Assembly: GCA_902594875.1 (NCBI GenBank)
Contig: CACJNU010000002.1
Span: forward strand, 1 to 64,000
Origin: an uncultured Prochlorococcus sp.
GTDB taxonomy: Bacteria > Cyanobacteriota > Cyanobacteriia > PCC-6307 > Cyanobiaceae
Length of the DNA stretch: 64,000 bases
Direction: 5' to 3'
In this document: one piece after another, positions 16,863 to 26,435 of the stretch
Layout of the letters: each line of letters begins with the position of its first letter
Numbering within the stretch: position 1 is the first letter of the stretch
Position numbers and translations under genes: made by a program
Notes under the pieces: generated by a model
What the model saw: only the letters and a program-made list of their open reading frames with translations
Databases searched by the model: none
Told to the model about the DNA's origin: nothing

Positions 16863-18179
16863 TTGAGCATAGGATATTTACAAAGAAAGGCAGCTTGGGA
16901 AATTTTGTTAAAAGTTAGTTCTGGTGATTTTTCTGATCATGCTCTTGAAAAAGTTTTAAAAAATTATCAATTTAATCCTCTTGATATAGCTTTTATTACG
17001 GAATTATCTTTTGGATGCATAAGGTATAGAAAATTTCTTGATCTTTGGACAGATCATACATCAAAAATTACTCATAAAAAGCAGCCTCCAAAGTTAAGAT
17101 GGCTTCTACATATAGGTTTGTATCAACTATTGAAAATGGATAAAATCCCATTTCCTGCTGCTATTTCTACCACTGTAGAAGTAGCTAAAAAAACAGATTT
17201 AAATGGTTTAGCGGGAACTGTAAATGCGATATTGAGAAATGCATCAAGAAAATTAGAACAAAAAATCTTTCCGGAATTATCTTCTGATAGAAAAGAAAGA
17301 ATTTCATATATTGAATCATTTCCATTATGGCTTGTGAAGGATCTTTATAAATGGGTCGGCAATAGCGAGGCTGAAAATATCATTAAGGCATTTAATAAAA
17401 AACCATCTATTGATTTGAGAATTAACCAATTAAAAACTAATTTAGATAACTTTTTGAAAGTACTTCATGAAAATAATATTGATGCTGAAATTATTAAAGA
17501 TTTACATAATGGAATTACTTTAAAATCTAATCCAAGATCCATAAAAAATTTACCAGGATATAGTGATGGACTTTGGACAATTCAAGATAGATCTTCTCAG
17601 TGGATAGCACCTCTCTTAAATCCAAAAGAAGGTGAAAAGATTTTAGATGCTTGTGCAGCTCCGGGAAGTAAGTCTACCCACCTTGCAGAATTAACAAATG
17701 ATAGTGCTGAAATCATTGCCGTAGATAGATCAGCAAAAAGATTGAAAATACTGCAATCAAACTTAGAAAGATTAAATTTGAAATCTGTTAATACCCTTAA
17801 GGCTGATGCTACGAGTTTGATTGAATTAAATCCTAAGTTTATATCTTATTTTGATAAGATTTTAATAGATGCTCCTTGTTCAGGCATTGGAACTCTTTCC
17901 AGGAATCCAGATTCTAGGTGGTCTTTAAGTAAAGAAAAAATAAAATCTTTAACTTTATTACAGGAAAAACTTTTGGAGAGTATTTTCCCTCTTTTAAAAA
18001 AAGATGGCACTTTAGTTTATTCAACTTGTACTATTTGTCCCGATGAAAATAATCTATTAATTGAGCGATTTATTGAAAAAAACAAAACTTTAAAATTGGT
18101 TAGCCAAAAGCAAATTTTACCTAGCTTGGATTATCCTGGTGATGGATTTTATTCTGCAATAATTTCTTATAAATCTTAA
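16863..18179 (+). CDS. rsmB: 16S rRNA m5C967 methyltransferase RsmB (Sun)
   Basis: A 438-aa protein. It has an N-terminal NusB-like RNA-binding domain (about residues 1-140, LQRKAAWEILLKV and ELSFGCIRYRKFLD) and a C-terminal Nol1/Nop2/Sun methyltransferase domain. The SAM motif is LDACAAPGSKSTHLAEL. The two catalytic cysteines are in DAPCSGIGTLSRNPD and STCTICPDENN. The length fits RsmB. The start is TTG at 16863, giving LSIGYLQRKAAW, which matches the family N-terminus. It converges with the penicillin-binding protein gene. Confidence 0.94.
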   Translation: MSIGYLQRKAAWEILLKVSSGDFSDHALEKVLKNYQFNPLDIAFITELSFGCIRYRKFLDLWTDHTSKITHKKQPPKLRWLLHIGLYQLLKMDKIPFPAAISTTVEVAKKTDLNGLAGTVNAILRNASRKLEQKIFPELSSDRKERISYIESFPLWLVKDLYKWVGNSEAENIIKAFNKKPSIDLRINQLKTNLDNFLKVLHENNIDAEIIKDLHNGITLKSNPRSIKNLPGYSDGLWTIQDRSSQWIAPLLNPKEGEKILDACAAPGSKSTHLAELTNDSAEIIAVDRSAKRLKILQSNLERLNLKSVNTLKADATSLIELNPKFISYFDKILIDAPCSGIGTLSRNPDSRWSLSKEKIKSLTLLQEKLLESIFPLLKKDGTLVYSTCTICPDENNLLIERFIEKNKTLKLVSQKQILPSLDYPGDGFYSAIISYKS

Positions 18180-18189
18180 AAAATATAAT

Positions 18190-19968
18190 TTATTTTTTAA
18201 CTGGAATTTTATAAATTTCAGATATGAACTTCTTCCATAAATAAGCTGCATTCCCACTAGATAATTCAGATTCCTTGTTATCGTCGTAACCTATCCAGAT
18301 CCCTGTTGTAAGGTTATCAATAGAACCAATAAACCAGAGATCTTTATTTCCATCAGATGTTCCTGTTTTCCCATAAATTTTCTTTCCTTTTATAGAGGCT
18401 GCTTTTGAAGTACCTTCTTTTACAGATTTTTCAAGAAGTTTATTTATTTTCTTGTTTATTTTTAAATCTAATATTTTCTTGGAAATAGATTTATTTTCCC
18501 AAATAGGTTGTTTTTTAAATGATTCTATTTTTTCTATAATTTCAGGGCTTTGAATCTTCCCATTATTGTTTATTGCAGAATATGCATTTGTAATGTTTAA
18601 AAGATTATCTCCGTAGGCGCCAATAGCCAATGATGGGAATTCCTCAAACTCTTGCTTGTAACCTAGTCCAAATGAATTCGCTAAATTAATAATATTTTTT
18701 AAGCCGATTTTTTTTGTTATTGATATTGGAACGATATTTGATGAACTTTTAAATGATTCAATCAAAGATATTGAACCTCTGTAGTCTTCTGAAAAATTTC
18801 TTGGGCAATAACTTTCCCAACATATTGGTAAGTCTTCAAATTTATCGCTTAATTTTATTCCTTCTATTAATGCAGCAGCATAAGGGATTATTTTAAAAGT
18901 AGAACCTAAAGGTCTTACAGATGAAATCACTCTATTGTATTCATTAATTGATGGATTTTTGCTGGTTATCATTGTCCTGATTAGTCCTGTGTTTGATTCG
19001 ATAGATAACAGACTAAATTCCAGTTCTTTAGGCCCTGCATATCTTGATATTTTTTGACCTTTTTCTTGCCAATCTTTGTTGATAGAAGATTTAATTCTTA
19101 AAAACTTATAATCATTTTTACTTCCAATTTTTTTATCTGTTTCCTGAAGAATAAAGTTTATTAGTAATTTATCATCTAAAAAATTATCAGCTGTTTGATA
19201 ATTTAACTTTATTTTTTCTTTAATAGCCTTATTCTTATTTCCAAGAGAAATATATCCATCAACATACATTGATTTAAGGACTTTATTTCTATTTTTAATA
19301 GCTAGTTCTAAATTTTGATAAGGTGAATAAATTGATGGAGCTGGAGCTAATCCTGCAATTAATGCGATCTCTGATAATGTCAATTCTTCTATAAATTTTC
19401 CAAAATAAACTTGGGCAGCCTCATCTACCCCGTATGCTCCTGATCCTAGATAAATATTGTTTAAATATAATTTTAAAATTTGATTTTTGTTATATCTAAA
19501 TTCAAGTATGAGTGATATAAATATTTCTTTGATTTTTCTTTGAAAACTTAAATCATTATTTAGAAAAAGTAATCTAGCAACTTGTTGTGTAATCGTACTT
19601 CCTCCCTCTTTAACATAACCACTTCTAATATTTTGAATAAGGGCTCGTGAAATACTTTTTAAATCTATTCCATTATGTTTATAAAATCTTTTATCCTCAG
19701 AAGATATAAAAGAATGTTTGAGAAAATAGGGAATTTTATTTTTACTATTATCTATTTCAAATTTGTGGCTTAATTTGCTTATTATCTTATTATCAGAAGA
19801 TGATATTACGTAAGAATATTTGGTTTCTCGCGATTTTTTATTTTTAGAAACGTCAAATTTTAAGGTACTAAATATTAGACTAAAAAAATAAAAAGATATT
19901 CCAGAAAAAATTAATATTGGAATTATTAAAACAAAAGATTTGAATTTAATCTTTTGCACTTTAAGCAA
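18190..19968 (-). CDS. Class A penicillin-binding protein (glycosyltransferase-transpeptidase)
   Basis: A 592-aa bifunctional murein synthase with one N-terminal TM anchor (FVLIIPILIFSGISFYFF). The GT51 domain shows SSEDKRFYKHNGID and EGGSTITQQVARLLFL. The transpeptidase domain shows the STFK tetrad (RPLGSTFKIIPY), the SSN motif (FKSSSNIVPI) and KTGTSDG. It polymerises lipid II and crosslinks peptides in the periplasm. It is shorter than E. coli PBP1 but normal for compact cyanobacterial versions. Its start overlaps the end of chlG by 8 bases, so they are probably co-transcribed. Confidence 0.93.
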   Translation of the reverse strand: MLKVQKIKFKSFVLIIPILIFSGISFYFFSLIFSTLKFDVSKNKKSRETKYSYVISSSDNKIISKLSHKFEIDNSKNKIPYFLKHSFISSEDKRFYKHNGIDLKSISRALIQNIRSGYVKEGGSTITQQVARLLFLNNDLSFQRKIKEIFISLILEFRYNKNQILKLYLNNIYLGSGAYGVDEAAQVYFGKFIEELTLSEIALIAGLAPAPSIYSPYQNLELAIKNRNKVLKSMYVDGYISLGNKNKAIKEKIKLNYQTADNFLDDKLLINFILQETDKKIGSKNDYKFLRIKSSINKDWQEKGQKISRYAGPKELEFSLLSIESNTGLIRTMITSKNPSINEYNRVISSVRPLGSTFKIIPYAAALIEGIKLSDKFEDLPICWESYCPRNFSEDYRGSISLIESFKSSSNIVPISITKKIGLKNIINLANSFGLGYKQEFEEFPSLAIGAYGDNLLNITNAYSAINNNGKIQSPEIIEKIESFKKQPIWENKSISKKILDLKINKKINKLLEKSVKEGTSKAASIKGKKIYGKTGTSDGNKDLWFIGSIDNLTTGIWIGYDDNKESELSSGNAAYLWKKFISEIYKIPVKK

Positions 19969-20908
19969 CTAAAAAACTATGTCCTATCGCTAAAGCTGTA
20001 ACTAACATTCCAGTTATAAGGAATGGTTGGGCACTTGCTTGATATTTGACATCAAACTTTAGAGGATCTCTTAGTAACCACATATCTTGAAATGTAATTT
20101 GTGGAATTACCAATAAAACCAAAATTACAGAGGCTAAATGTTGACCAATAATGACTAATACTACAACCATTGCTAATTGAAAAATATCAATCAGTCCTGC
20201 ACTTATTCTACTTGCATTTTTAATTCCAAATACTACTGGAAGAGAATTTAAGCCTAGCTTTGAGTCTCCTTCAACACTTTTGAAATCATTAATAACAGCA
20301 ATTCCAAGTCCTGAGAGGCTATAAGCAAGTGTTAGTATCGCCGTCAAGATTGTTAATTTCCCAAACAAGGCTTGTCCTGCCCACCAAGGTAAAGCTATAT
20401 AAGATGCTCCTAATGCATAATTTCCAAGCCAACCATTCTGTTTTAATTTAAGTGGTGGAGCAGAATATATATAACTAACAAAGGAACCTCCTAATGCCAA
20501 AAGTAATACGGAGGGGAAGGTGTGCTTAGCATATAAATCTAATAGAAAAGCAACTATTAAACCCGCTATAAGTAATACCCAGATTTGTATTTTTACATCT
20601 TTAATTGAAATTTTCCCAGAAGGAATTGGTCTATTTGGTTCATTAATTGCATCAATTTCTTTATCAAAGAAATCATTTATGGTTTGTGTATAACCTGCCA
20701 GAAGTGGCCCACTCATTAACATACATGCTAGTGAAGCTAAAACATTACTAAATGTCCATTCAAAATTTCCACTTGCGGCTGCTCCGCAAATAACTCCCCA
20801 TATCAAAGGTATCCAGGTAATTGGCTTCATTAACTGTATACGAAGTTTCCATATACTTGAAGTTTCAGATGCGCCCTTAATTCCTAAAAGTTGTTTTGGA
20901 TCATTCAC
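19961..20908 (-). CDS. chlG: Chlorophyll a synthase
   Basis: A 315-aa polytopic UbiA-family prenyltransferase that esterifies (divinyl-)chlorophyllide with phytyl or geranylgeranyl diphosphate. The prenyl-diphosphate site NDFFDKEIDAINEPNRPIPS contains the DxxxD motif. The second site, NDFKSVEGDSKLGLNSLPV, is typical of ChlG, as is the N-terminus WKLRIQLMKPITWIPLIWG. About eight TM helices can be drawn. The upstream neighbour is a DUF2862 gene after 8 bases and the downstream one is the PBP with an 8-base overlap. Confidence 0.96.
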   Translation of the reverse strand: MNDPKQLLGIKGASETSSIWKLRIQLMKPITWIPLIWGVICGAAASGNFEWTFSNVLASLACMLMSGPLLAGYTQTINDFFDKEIDAINEPNRPIPSGKISIKDVKIQIWVLLIAGLIVAFLLDLYAKHTFPSVLLLALGGSFVSYIYSAPPLKLKQNGWLGNYALGASYIALPWWAGQALFGKLTILTAILTLAYSLSGLGIAVINDFKSVEGDSKLGLNSLPVVFGIKNASRISAGLIDIFQLAMVVVLVIIGQHLASVILVLLVIPQITFQDMWLLRDPLKFDVKYQASAQPFLITGMLVTALAIGHSFLVA

Positions 20909-20916
20909 TTTACTCT

Positions 20917-21141
20917 TTAACCTTTCTCAATTTCTTCTGGGAAAAACCAGTTTTGCTCACCATTCTGAAATTTTGCGGTGATTCCTATACTCCTGCCGTC
21001 TGTCATCTTATAGCCTGTTATTACGGCTTTAGGATTAGAGGATATTTGATCAATTAATTTCGCTGGTAGTCTATCTTTTACTTTGTTAATGTTAATTTTG
21101 ATTTTACTACCTATTTTGGGTAATAATTTTGTTTCAGCCAT
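20917..21141 (-). CDS. DUF2862 small cyanobacterial protein
   Basis: A 74-aa basic, soluble protein with an SH3-like pattern. It opens with IGSKIKININKVKDRLP, followed by the segment VITGYKMTDGRSIGI and the ending NWFFPEEIEK. This is the DUF2862 family of cyanobacteria and chloroplasts; no biochemical role is known to me. It is directly upstream of chlG with an 8-base gap, so it is probably in the same transcript. It is divergent from hisF across 59 bases. Confidence 0.85.
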   Translation of the reverse strand: MAETKLLPKIGSKIKININKVKDRLPAKLIDQISSNPKAVITGYKMTDGRSIGITAKFQNGEQNWFFPEEIEKG

Positions 21142-21200
21142 AAGAGGTAAAATGGAAGCTATTATGCAAGATTAACAGCATTTGGACAATTTTTACTAAA

Positions 21201-21971
21201 ATGGTAGCTCTTCGTTTAATTCCTTGTTTAGATGTCGCCAATGGCAGAGTAGTTAAAGGTGTAAATTTTGTAAACTTGAGAGATTCAGGTGATCCTATTG
21301 AATTGGCTTGTAGATATTCTGATGAAGGCGCAGATGAATTGGTATTCTTAGATATTAGAGCAAGTGTGGAAAATAGGAATACATTAGTTGACCTTGTTTC
21401 TAGGACAGCAAAGTCAGTAAAAATCCCTTTTACAGTAGGTGGAGGAATTGATTCTGTTTCTTCTATTAATGATCTTTTAAGAGCAGGAGCGGATAAAGTG
21501 AGTTTAAATTCCTCAGCAGTAAGTAATCCTAATTTAATTTCTGAAAGTTCTAGAGAATTTGGTACTCAATGCATCGTTATAGCAATTGATGCTCGAAGAA
21601 AAGTTAATAAGGTTGGTGAGTGGGAGGTATATGTAAAAGGCGGGAGAGAAAATACTGGCATAGATGTATTAAGTTGGGCAAAGATGGTTGAGGAACTTGG
21701 CGCAGGGGAAATATTGCTTACTTCAATGGATGGTGATGGAACACAGAATGGATATGATTTAAATTTGACAGAATCTGTTGCAAATATTGTTGATATCCCA
21801 GTAATTGCTTCAGGAGGGGCAGGCTCTCTAGAGGATATCTATGATGTTTTCAAGGAAGGAAGGGCATCAGCAGCACTCTTAGCATCATTACTTCATGATA
21901 AGAAACTTACTTTAAAAGAAATAAAAACTTTCCTCCTAGAAAAAAAACTTCCAATAAGACCATATGAATAA
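21201..21971 (+). CDS. hisF: Imidazole glycerol phosphate synthase subunit HisF
   Basis: A 256-aa (beta-alpha)8 cyclase that, with HisH, converts PRFAR and ammonia to imidazole glycerol phosphate and AICAR. The first catalytic aspartate is in [16 protein letters not shown] and the second in [10 protein letters not shown]. The C-terminal phosphate loop is [13 protein letters not shown]. The length and the N-terminus [11 protein letters not shown] are standard. It is followed after 45 bases by menG. Confidence 0.97.
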   Translation: MVALRLIPCLDVANGRVVKGVNFVNLRDSGDPIELACRYSDEGADELVFLDIRASVENRNTLVDLVSRTAKSVKIPFTVGGGIDSVSSINDLLRAGADKVSLNSSAVSNPNLISESSREFGTQCIVIAIDARRKVNKVGEWEVYVKGGRENTGIDVLSWAKMVEELGAGEILLTSMDGDGTQNGYDLNLTESVANIVDIPVIASGGAGSLEDIYDVFKEGRASAALLASLLHDKKLTLKEIKTFLLEKKLPIRPYE

Positions 21972-22016
21972 AAAATTTAATTTAATCCCAAAAAGAAATA
22001 AGTTTAAAATTTAAAA

Positions 22017-22718
22017 ATGAAATTCACAAAAACTATCGAAGTCAAAAATATATTTAATAAAATTTCTTATAAATATGACTTTTTAAATAATTTATTAAGT
22101 TTTGGGCTGCACAGATTATGGAAAAGGAAATTAGTAAATTTATTAGAACCTTCAAATGGTGAAGATTGGGCTGATTTGTGCTGTGGAACTGGAGATTTAG
22201 CATTTTTAATTTCTGAGAGAGTTAGTCCAATGGGCTCAATTACTGGGATTGATAGTGCAGAGGATATCTTAAATATTGCAAAGAAAAAATCAGATCTAAA
22301 AAAAAATAAATTTATTAAGTGGGAAATTCAAGATGTATTAGAAATTAATAATTATGCAAAAAATTTTGATGGGATTTGTATGTCATATGGACTAAGAAAC
22401 TTGAATAATGTTGAAGAAGGAATAAAAAAAGTTTTTTATCTTTTGAAAGATAAAGGAAGGGCAGGATTTTTGGATTTTAATCACTCCACAAAAAATTCTT
22501 TATCCAACATTTTTCAGAAAATTTATTTGAGATTAATTGTCGTAACCATTTCGCGGTTTTTTAATTTAGGTCCAGAGTACGCATATATTGAAAAAAGTAT
22601 TAGTAATTTTCCAAAGAAAAATGAGCTTATAAATATTGCTAAGGAAGTTGGATTTAAGAAAGCTGAATATAGGACTATTTTGGGGGGGCAAATGGGAATA
22701 CTAATTTTAACTAAATAA
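22017..22718 (+). CDS. menG: Demethylphylloquinone methyltransferase (UbiE/MenG family)
   Basis: A 233-aa class I methyltransferase with the UbiE signature near the N-terminus (YDFLNNLLSFGLHRLWKRKL), motif I WADLCCGTGDLAF, and MSYGLRNLNNVEEGI. In cyanobacteria this enzyme makes the last ring methylation of phylloquinone, the photosystem I A1 cofactor; in other bacteria it acts on ubiquinone or menaquinone precursors. The start ATG is 45 bases after hisF. It converges on the DUF721 gene with five bases between stops. Confidence 0.93.
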   Translation: MKFTKTIEVKNIFNKISYKYDFLNNLLSFGLHRLWKRKLVNLLEPSNGEDWADLCCGTGDLAFLISERVSPMGSITGIDSAEDILNIAKKKSDLKKNKFIKWEIQDVLEINNYAKNFDGICMSYGLRNLNNVEEGIKKVFYLLKDKGRAGFLDFNHSTKNSLSNIFQKIYLRLIVVTISRFFNLGPEYAYIEKSISNFPKKNELINIAKEVGFKKAEYRTILGGQMGILILTK

Positions 22719-22723
22719 AGAAT

Positions 22724-23209
22724 TTAGTTTTTTATTTTTCTCCAACAAAAAGAACACTTTCCCCATCTTTTGATTTCGCCCTCAGGAGTAGGGGAATTAC
22801 AAAAAGTACAAATGCACATATTATTTTGATTGATTCTACTTGGATGATTTGCCCAAACTATCTTTGCATTTGTAGCTTTGATATTTTTATTTTTAATTTC
22901 ATAATTTTGTATTATTTTTATTTCATTCAAAGTTATTCCAATTTTCTCGATTCTCTCTTTTAATTTATGCTTGTTATAGATTAGAGCTTGGCGCCATTGT
23001 GGATGATTTACTGCAATAGTAAGTATCTTTTTTTCAATATTTAATGGTTTACATTCTTGAAATAGTTCTAAGCCGATTAAGTTCTTCCAGTTTTCGTTGA
23101 TTTTAGAAAGTTTATCTAAGTCTCCGCAGGATTTTTTGAAATTATCAAGACAATTTTTTAATGGATGTGGATTCCTTCTATTCACTATTGGCAAATACTT
23201 TTTGTCCAA
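22724..23209 (-). CDS. DUF721 (DciA-like) protein with C-terminal zinc-ribbon cysteines
   Basis: A 161-aa protein. Residues 10-100 match DUF721: a helical start KNCLDNFKKSC, then WKNLIGLELFQECKPLNI, and the KH-like stretch ILTIAVNHPQWRQALIYNK. DUF721 includes DciA, which helps load the replicative helicase in many bacteria lacking DnaC. The tail adds CICTFCNSP and CSFCWRK, four cysteines likely to bind zinc. A role in DNA replication or other nucleic-acid binding is inferred from the family only. It is divergent from birA across about 75 bases. Confidence 0.82.
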   Translation of the reverse strand: MDKKYLPIVNRRNPHPLKNCLDNFKKSCGDLDKLSKINENWKNLIGLELFQECKPLNIEKKILTIAVNHPQWRQALIYNKHKLKERIEKIGITLNEIKIIQNYEIKNKNIKATNAKIVWANHPSRINQNNMCICTFCNSPTPEGEIKRWGKCSFCWRKIKN

Positions 23210-23284
23210 TTTGTAAAATTTACTTATTAAGATTAAAGTTAATCTAATCTTTAAAAAGATGCTTGTTGTTTTAATAAAGAATTT

Positions 23285-24034
23285 GTGAAAGTTATTGGAC
23301 CTGCAGCTAAGACAGTTTTTTATTTAAAAAAAATTCAGGGTCAATATCCAACCTGGACACTTTACTACAAAATAAAATGTAAAAGTACCGAAAATGAGCT
23401 AACACACTTGCTTGAATATTCTGAAATAAAGAAAAACCAGCCAGTAGCGATAATCGCAAGAGAACAATTCTCAGGGGTTGGCCAAAATTCAAAAACTTGG
23501 GTGTCTCCAAAAGGTGGGATTTGGTTAAGTGCAGCTTACCCAATATTTTCAAAAGAATTTGAATATCAAATATTTAATTTGTCTTTAGGTATTAAGTTAT
23601 GTGAAATGCTTAGACAAGAGAATATAAATGTTTGTTTGAAATGGCCAAATGATATTTTTTTTGGTTCAAAAAAGTTGATTGGATTTTTACCAAGGGTGAT
23701 AACGAGAGGCAAAAAAATTATCTATGCAAGATTAGGACTTGGCATGAATGTTTTAAATTACACCCCATCAGAAGGTATTTCATTATCAAAAGTACTTCAA
23801 ACTAAGAGTATTAATCAATATTATTGGACAGCTAAAGTTCTTAAAGCTTTTAACGATTCAATTGAATGTAACAAGAAAAAAGAATATGTGATTAAATCTG
23901 CAAATAAGTTTCTTACTAAAAGTTTTTTACCTAGTGGTTATTGTCCTGATTCATGGAAAATTAAAGATATTGATTCGAATGGGAATTTAAGAATTGAAAA
24001 TGAAACTCAACTAAAGGTAATTAGAAGGTTTTGA
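23285..24034 (+). CDS. birA: Biotin--[acetyl-CoA-carboxylase] ligase
   Basis: A 249-aa biotin protein ligase without the N-terminal repressor HTH of E. coli BirA. It shows AREQFSGVGQNSKTWVSPKGGIWLS, the equivalent of the GRGRxG(R)xW biotinyl-5'-AMP loop (quoted region spans residues 60-84), then LKWPNDIFFGSKKLIG and GLGMNVLN. The usual GRG of the loop is replaced by FSGVGQN, a drifted version. It biotinylates AccB for fatty-acid synthesis. The start is GTG. It ends 2 bases from the convergent ABC ATPase. Confidence 0.88.
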   Translation: MKVIGPAAKTVFYLKKIQGQYPTWTLYYKIKCKSTENELTHLLEYSEIKKNQPVAIIAREQFSGVGQNSKTWVSPKGGIWLSAAYPIFSKEFEYQIFNLSLGIKLCEMLRQENINVCLKWPNDIFFGSKKLIGFLPRVITRGKKIIYARLGLGMNVLNYTPSEGISLSKVLQTKSINQYYWTAKVLKAFNDSIECNKKKEYVIKSANKFLTKSFLPSGYCPDSWKIKDIDSNGNLRIENETQLKVIRRF

Positions 24035-24036
24035 AT

Positions 24037-24723
24037 TTAATTAACTTTTAATTCAACTATTCTTCCATCCTTAAATTTGGCTATTTTTTTTGCGCGATTT
24101 GCAACTTCATCTTCATGAGTAACTAAAACTATAGTTATTCCAGATTCATGCAGTTTGTCAAAAAGATCTAATACATCTTCAGTAGTTTTTGAATCTAGTG
24201 CTCCAGTAGGTTCGTCTGCTAACAAAATTGCGGGGTTATTGATAATAGCTCTCGCAATAGCAACTCGTTGTTGTTGACCTCCGGATAATTGGTTTGGGCG
24301 ATTATTCATTCTTTCTGAAAGGCCAACTTTTTTTAGGGCATTCTTACCTCGCACTAATCTTTGCTCAGGCTCAATACCAGCATAAATCATTGGCAAAATT
24401 ACGTTTTCAAGTGCAGTTGCGTCTGAAAGAAGATGAAATTGTTGAAAAACGAAGCCTAATTTTTGGTTGCGTATTTCCGCGAGCTCATCATCAGATAAAT
24501 TTTCAACAGGAATACCATTTAATTTATAAATACCTTCAGATGGTCTATCTAGACATCCAATAATATTCATAGCTGTACTTTTGCCTGAGCCACTTGCTCC
24601 CATTACAGCTAAATAATCACCTTTATAAATTTCTAAGTTTATGCTGTCTAAGGCTTTAACAGTTAGATCTTCTTTCCCATATGTTTTAGATATATTTTCT
24701 AAACTCGCGACTTTCTTGAACAT
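24037..24723 (-). CDS. ABC transporter ATP-binding protein (MacB/LolD/DevA type)
   Basis: A 228-aa ATPase. Walker A is GASGSGKST, the signature is LSGGQQQRVAIARA, Walker B is AILLADEPTGALD, and the H-loop is VTHEDEVA. The close match to the LolD/MacB pattern (KSTAMNIIGCLDRPSEG) suggests partnership with a FtsX-like permease such as DevC. No permease gene is adjacent in the window. It ends two bases from birA and starts 16 bases before the ndhB stop, so it may be the distal gene of an ndhB transcript. Confidence 0.9.
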   Translation of the reverse strand: MFKKVASLENISKTYGKEDLTVKALDSINLEIYKGDYLAVMGASGSGKSTAMNIIGCLDRPSEGIYKLNGIPVENLSDDELAEIRNQKLGFVFQQFHLLSDATALENVILPMIYAGIEPEQRLVRGKNALKKVGLSERMNNRPNQLSGGQQQRVAIARAIINNPAILLADEPTGALDSKTTEDVLDLFDKLHESGITIVLVTHEDEVANRAKKIAKFKDGRIVELKVN

Positions 24724-24739
24724 TTATTGAAGAATTCTT

Positions 24740-26260
24740 CTAAGAAATATTGTTTGCTGTAGCAATAATATCTTGTAAGAAAGGAGTTTCTGAAACTGCT
24801 GTATTAGCTAATTTAAAAAGAGGATTAGACAGTATTCCTCCAAGAGCAGTTACTGCGACACAAGTATAAAGTGCAATTCTCAAGGGAGGTAATCCTACAA
24901 TTCCCCAATTAATTTCAGGATATGATTTGACTATTTCAGAAGCTTCCTGTGGTTCTTTAACTACCATCATTTTTATCACTGAAATGTAGTAATAAATAGA
25001 TATAACTGAAGTTACTAAACCAACTATTACTAATAGATATTGATGATTTGCCCAACCTGCAAAGAACAAGTATATCTTTCCAAAAAATCCTAACATTGGA
25101 GGTAAACCACCAAGAGATAGAAGACAAAGGCTTAAGCCTAATGTAATTAGAGGATCTTTTTGGTAAAGTCCTGAGTAATCAAGAATTCTGTCAGAACCAG
25201 TTCGTAGTGAGAAAAGTATTACACAAGAAAATGCACCCAAATTCATAAACAAATATGCAGCCAAATATAAAACAGCTGCTGATAAACCATCTTGTGTTCC
25301 AGATACTATTCCAATCATTACAAATCCGGCTTGTCCAATAGAACTGTAAGCTAGCATCCTTTTCATTGAGGTTTGAGCTAGAGCTACAACATTTCCTAGA
25401 GCCATGCTCAATATGGCCAAAATGGTAAATAAAAGTTTCCATTCTTCGTCAAAGGAAGAGAAAGTTGTGCTTAATATTCTTATTGCAAATGCAAAGCCCG
25501 CTGTTTTTGAACCCACAGATAAAAAAGCTACTACAGGTGTAGGTGAACCCTCATATACATCAGGAGTCCATTGATGAAAGGGAACAGCAGCAATTTTAAA
25601 GGCAACTGTTGATAAGACAAATACAAGAGCTAGTGAGGTAATAAAGGATGGCTTATTGATAATTTCTAAACCTATGGTCGCTAAGTTTGTTGAACCACTT
25701 AATCCATAAAGAAAAGAGGATCCATATAAATAGACCGCAGCAGCAGCTGATCCAACAAGGAGGTATTTTAAGGCCGCTTCTGAACTTCTTGGATCTCTCT
25801 TGAGGTAACCAGAAAGTAAGTAACTTGCTACGGATAAAGTTTCCAGAGATATAAATACACTAATAAGGTCAGTGGATCCACACAAAAGCATTGCTCCAAG
25901 GGTGGCCGAAAGAACTATCGCAGCAAACTCGCCAATTGGGCTACCACTTTGTTCTGTATACCGCCAACTTATAAGTAAAGATACTAAGGTTGATAAAGAA
26001 ATTATTGCTCTAAATGCGATTGCCAAATTATCTGAATTAAAGGACCCGAGGAATGCACTTTCTACAGGATTACTCCATTGCAATGCCAAACTAACGAGGG
26101 AGCTGCCTATTGATAAATAGCAAATTATTGGTGCCCATTTTGATGCAGTTTTTTCTCCAGCTAAATCTACAAGAAGTGTTCCAACAATGCCTAATAAAAT
26201 AAAAGCCTCTGGAATAATGGCTTGAGCATTTAAATTAATTGTAAAGATTTCGTTGGGCAC
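24740..26260 (-). CDS. ndhB: NAD(P)H-quinone oxidoreductase subunit 2 (NdhB)
   Basis: A 506-aa polytopic thylakoid membrane subunit of the NDH-1 complex, which serves respiration, cyclic electron flow and CO2 uptake. Recognisable segments include [46 protein letters not shown] (charged residues of the antiporter-like fold; both quoted regions lie between residues 125 and 245) and [15 protein letters not shown]. About 14 TM helices fit the family. It is divergent from topA across 175 bases with no other feature seen. Confidence 0.97.
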   Translation of the reverse strand: MPNEIFTINLNAQAIIPEAFILLGIVGTLLVDLAGEKTASKWAPIICYLSIGSSLVSLALQWSNPVESAFLGSFNSDNLAIAFRAIISLSTLVSLLISWRYTEQSGSPIGEFAAIVLSATLGAMLLCGSTDLISVFISLETLSVASYLLSGYLKRDPRSSEAALKYLLVGSAAAAVYLYGSSFLYGLSGSTNLATIGLEIINKPSFITSLALVFVLSTVAFKIAAVPFHQWTPDVYEGSPTPVVAFLSVGSKTAGFAFAIRILSTTFSSFDEEWKLLFTILAILSMALGNVVALAQTSMKRMLAYSSIGQAGFVMIGIVSGTQDGLSAAVLYLAAYLFMNLGAFSCVILFSLRTGSDRILDYSGLYQKDPLITLGLSLCLLSLGGLPPMLGFFGKIYLFFAGWANHQYLLVIVGLVTSVISIYYYISVIKMMVVKEPQEASEIVKSYPEINWGIVGLPPLRIALYTCVAVTALGGILSNPLFKLANTAVSETPFLQDIIATANNIS

Positions 26261-26435
26261 TTTATTAAATTGGATTAAATTAGATGTTTGATTGTAAGGG
26301 TCTAAGAGTTAATCTTAACTTGATTATAATTTGTGAGTATGATTTTTGAAATTTTAAGAAGAAGTTACTTGAAAAAGCTTCAAATAATCATAATATGCCC
26401 TAACTGAACAAAAACACCAATTTTTGAAATAAACC

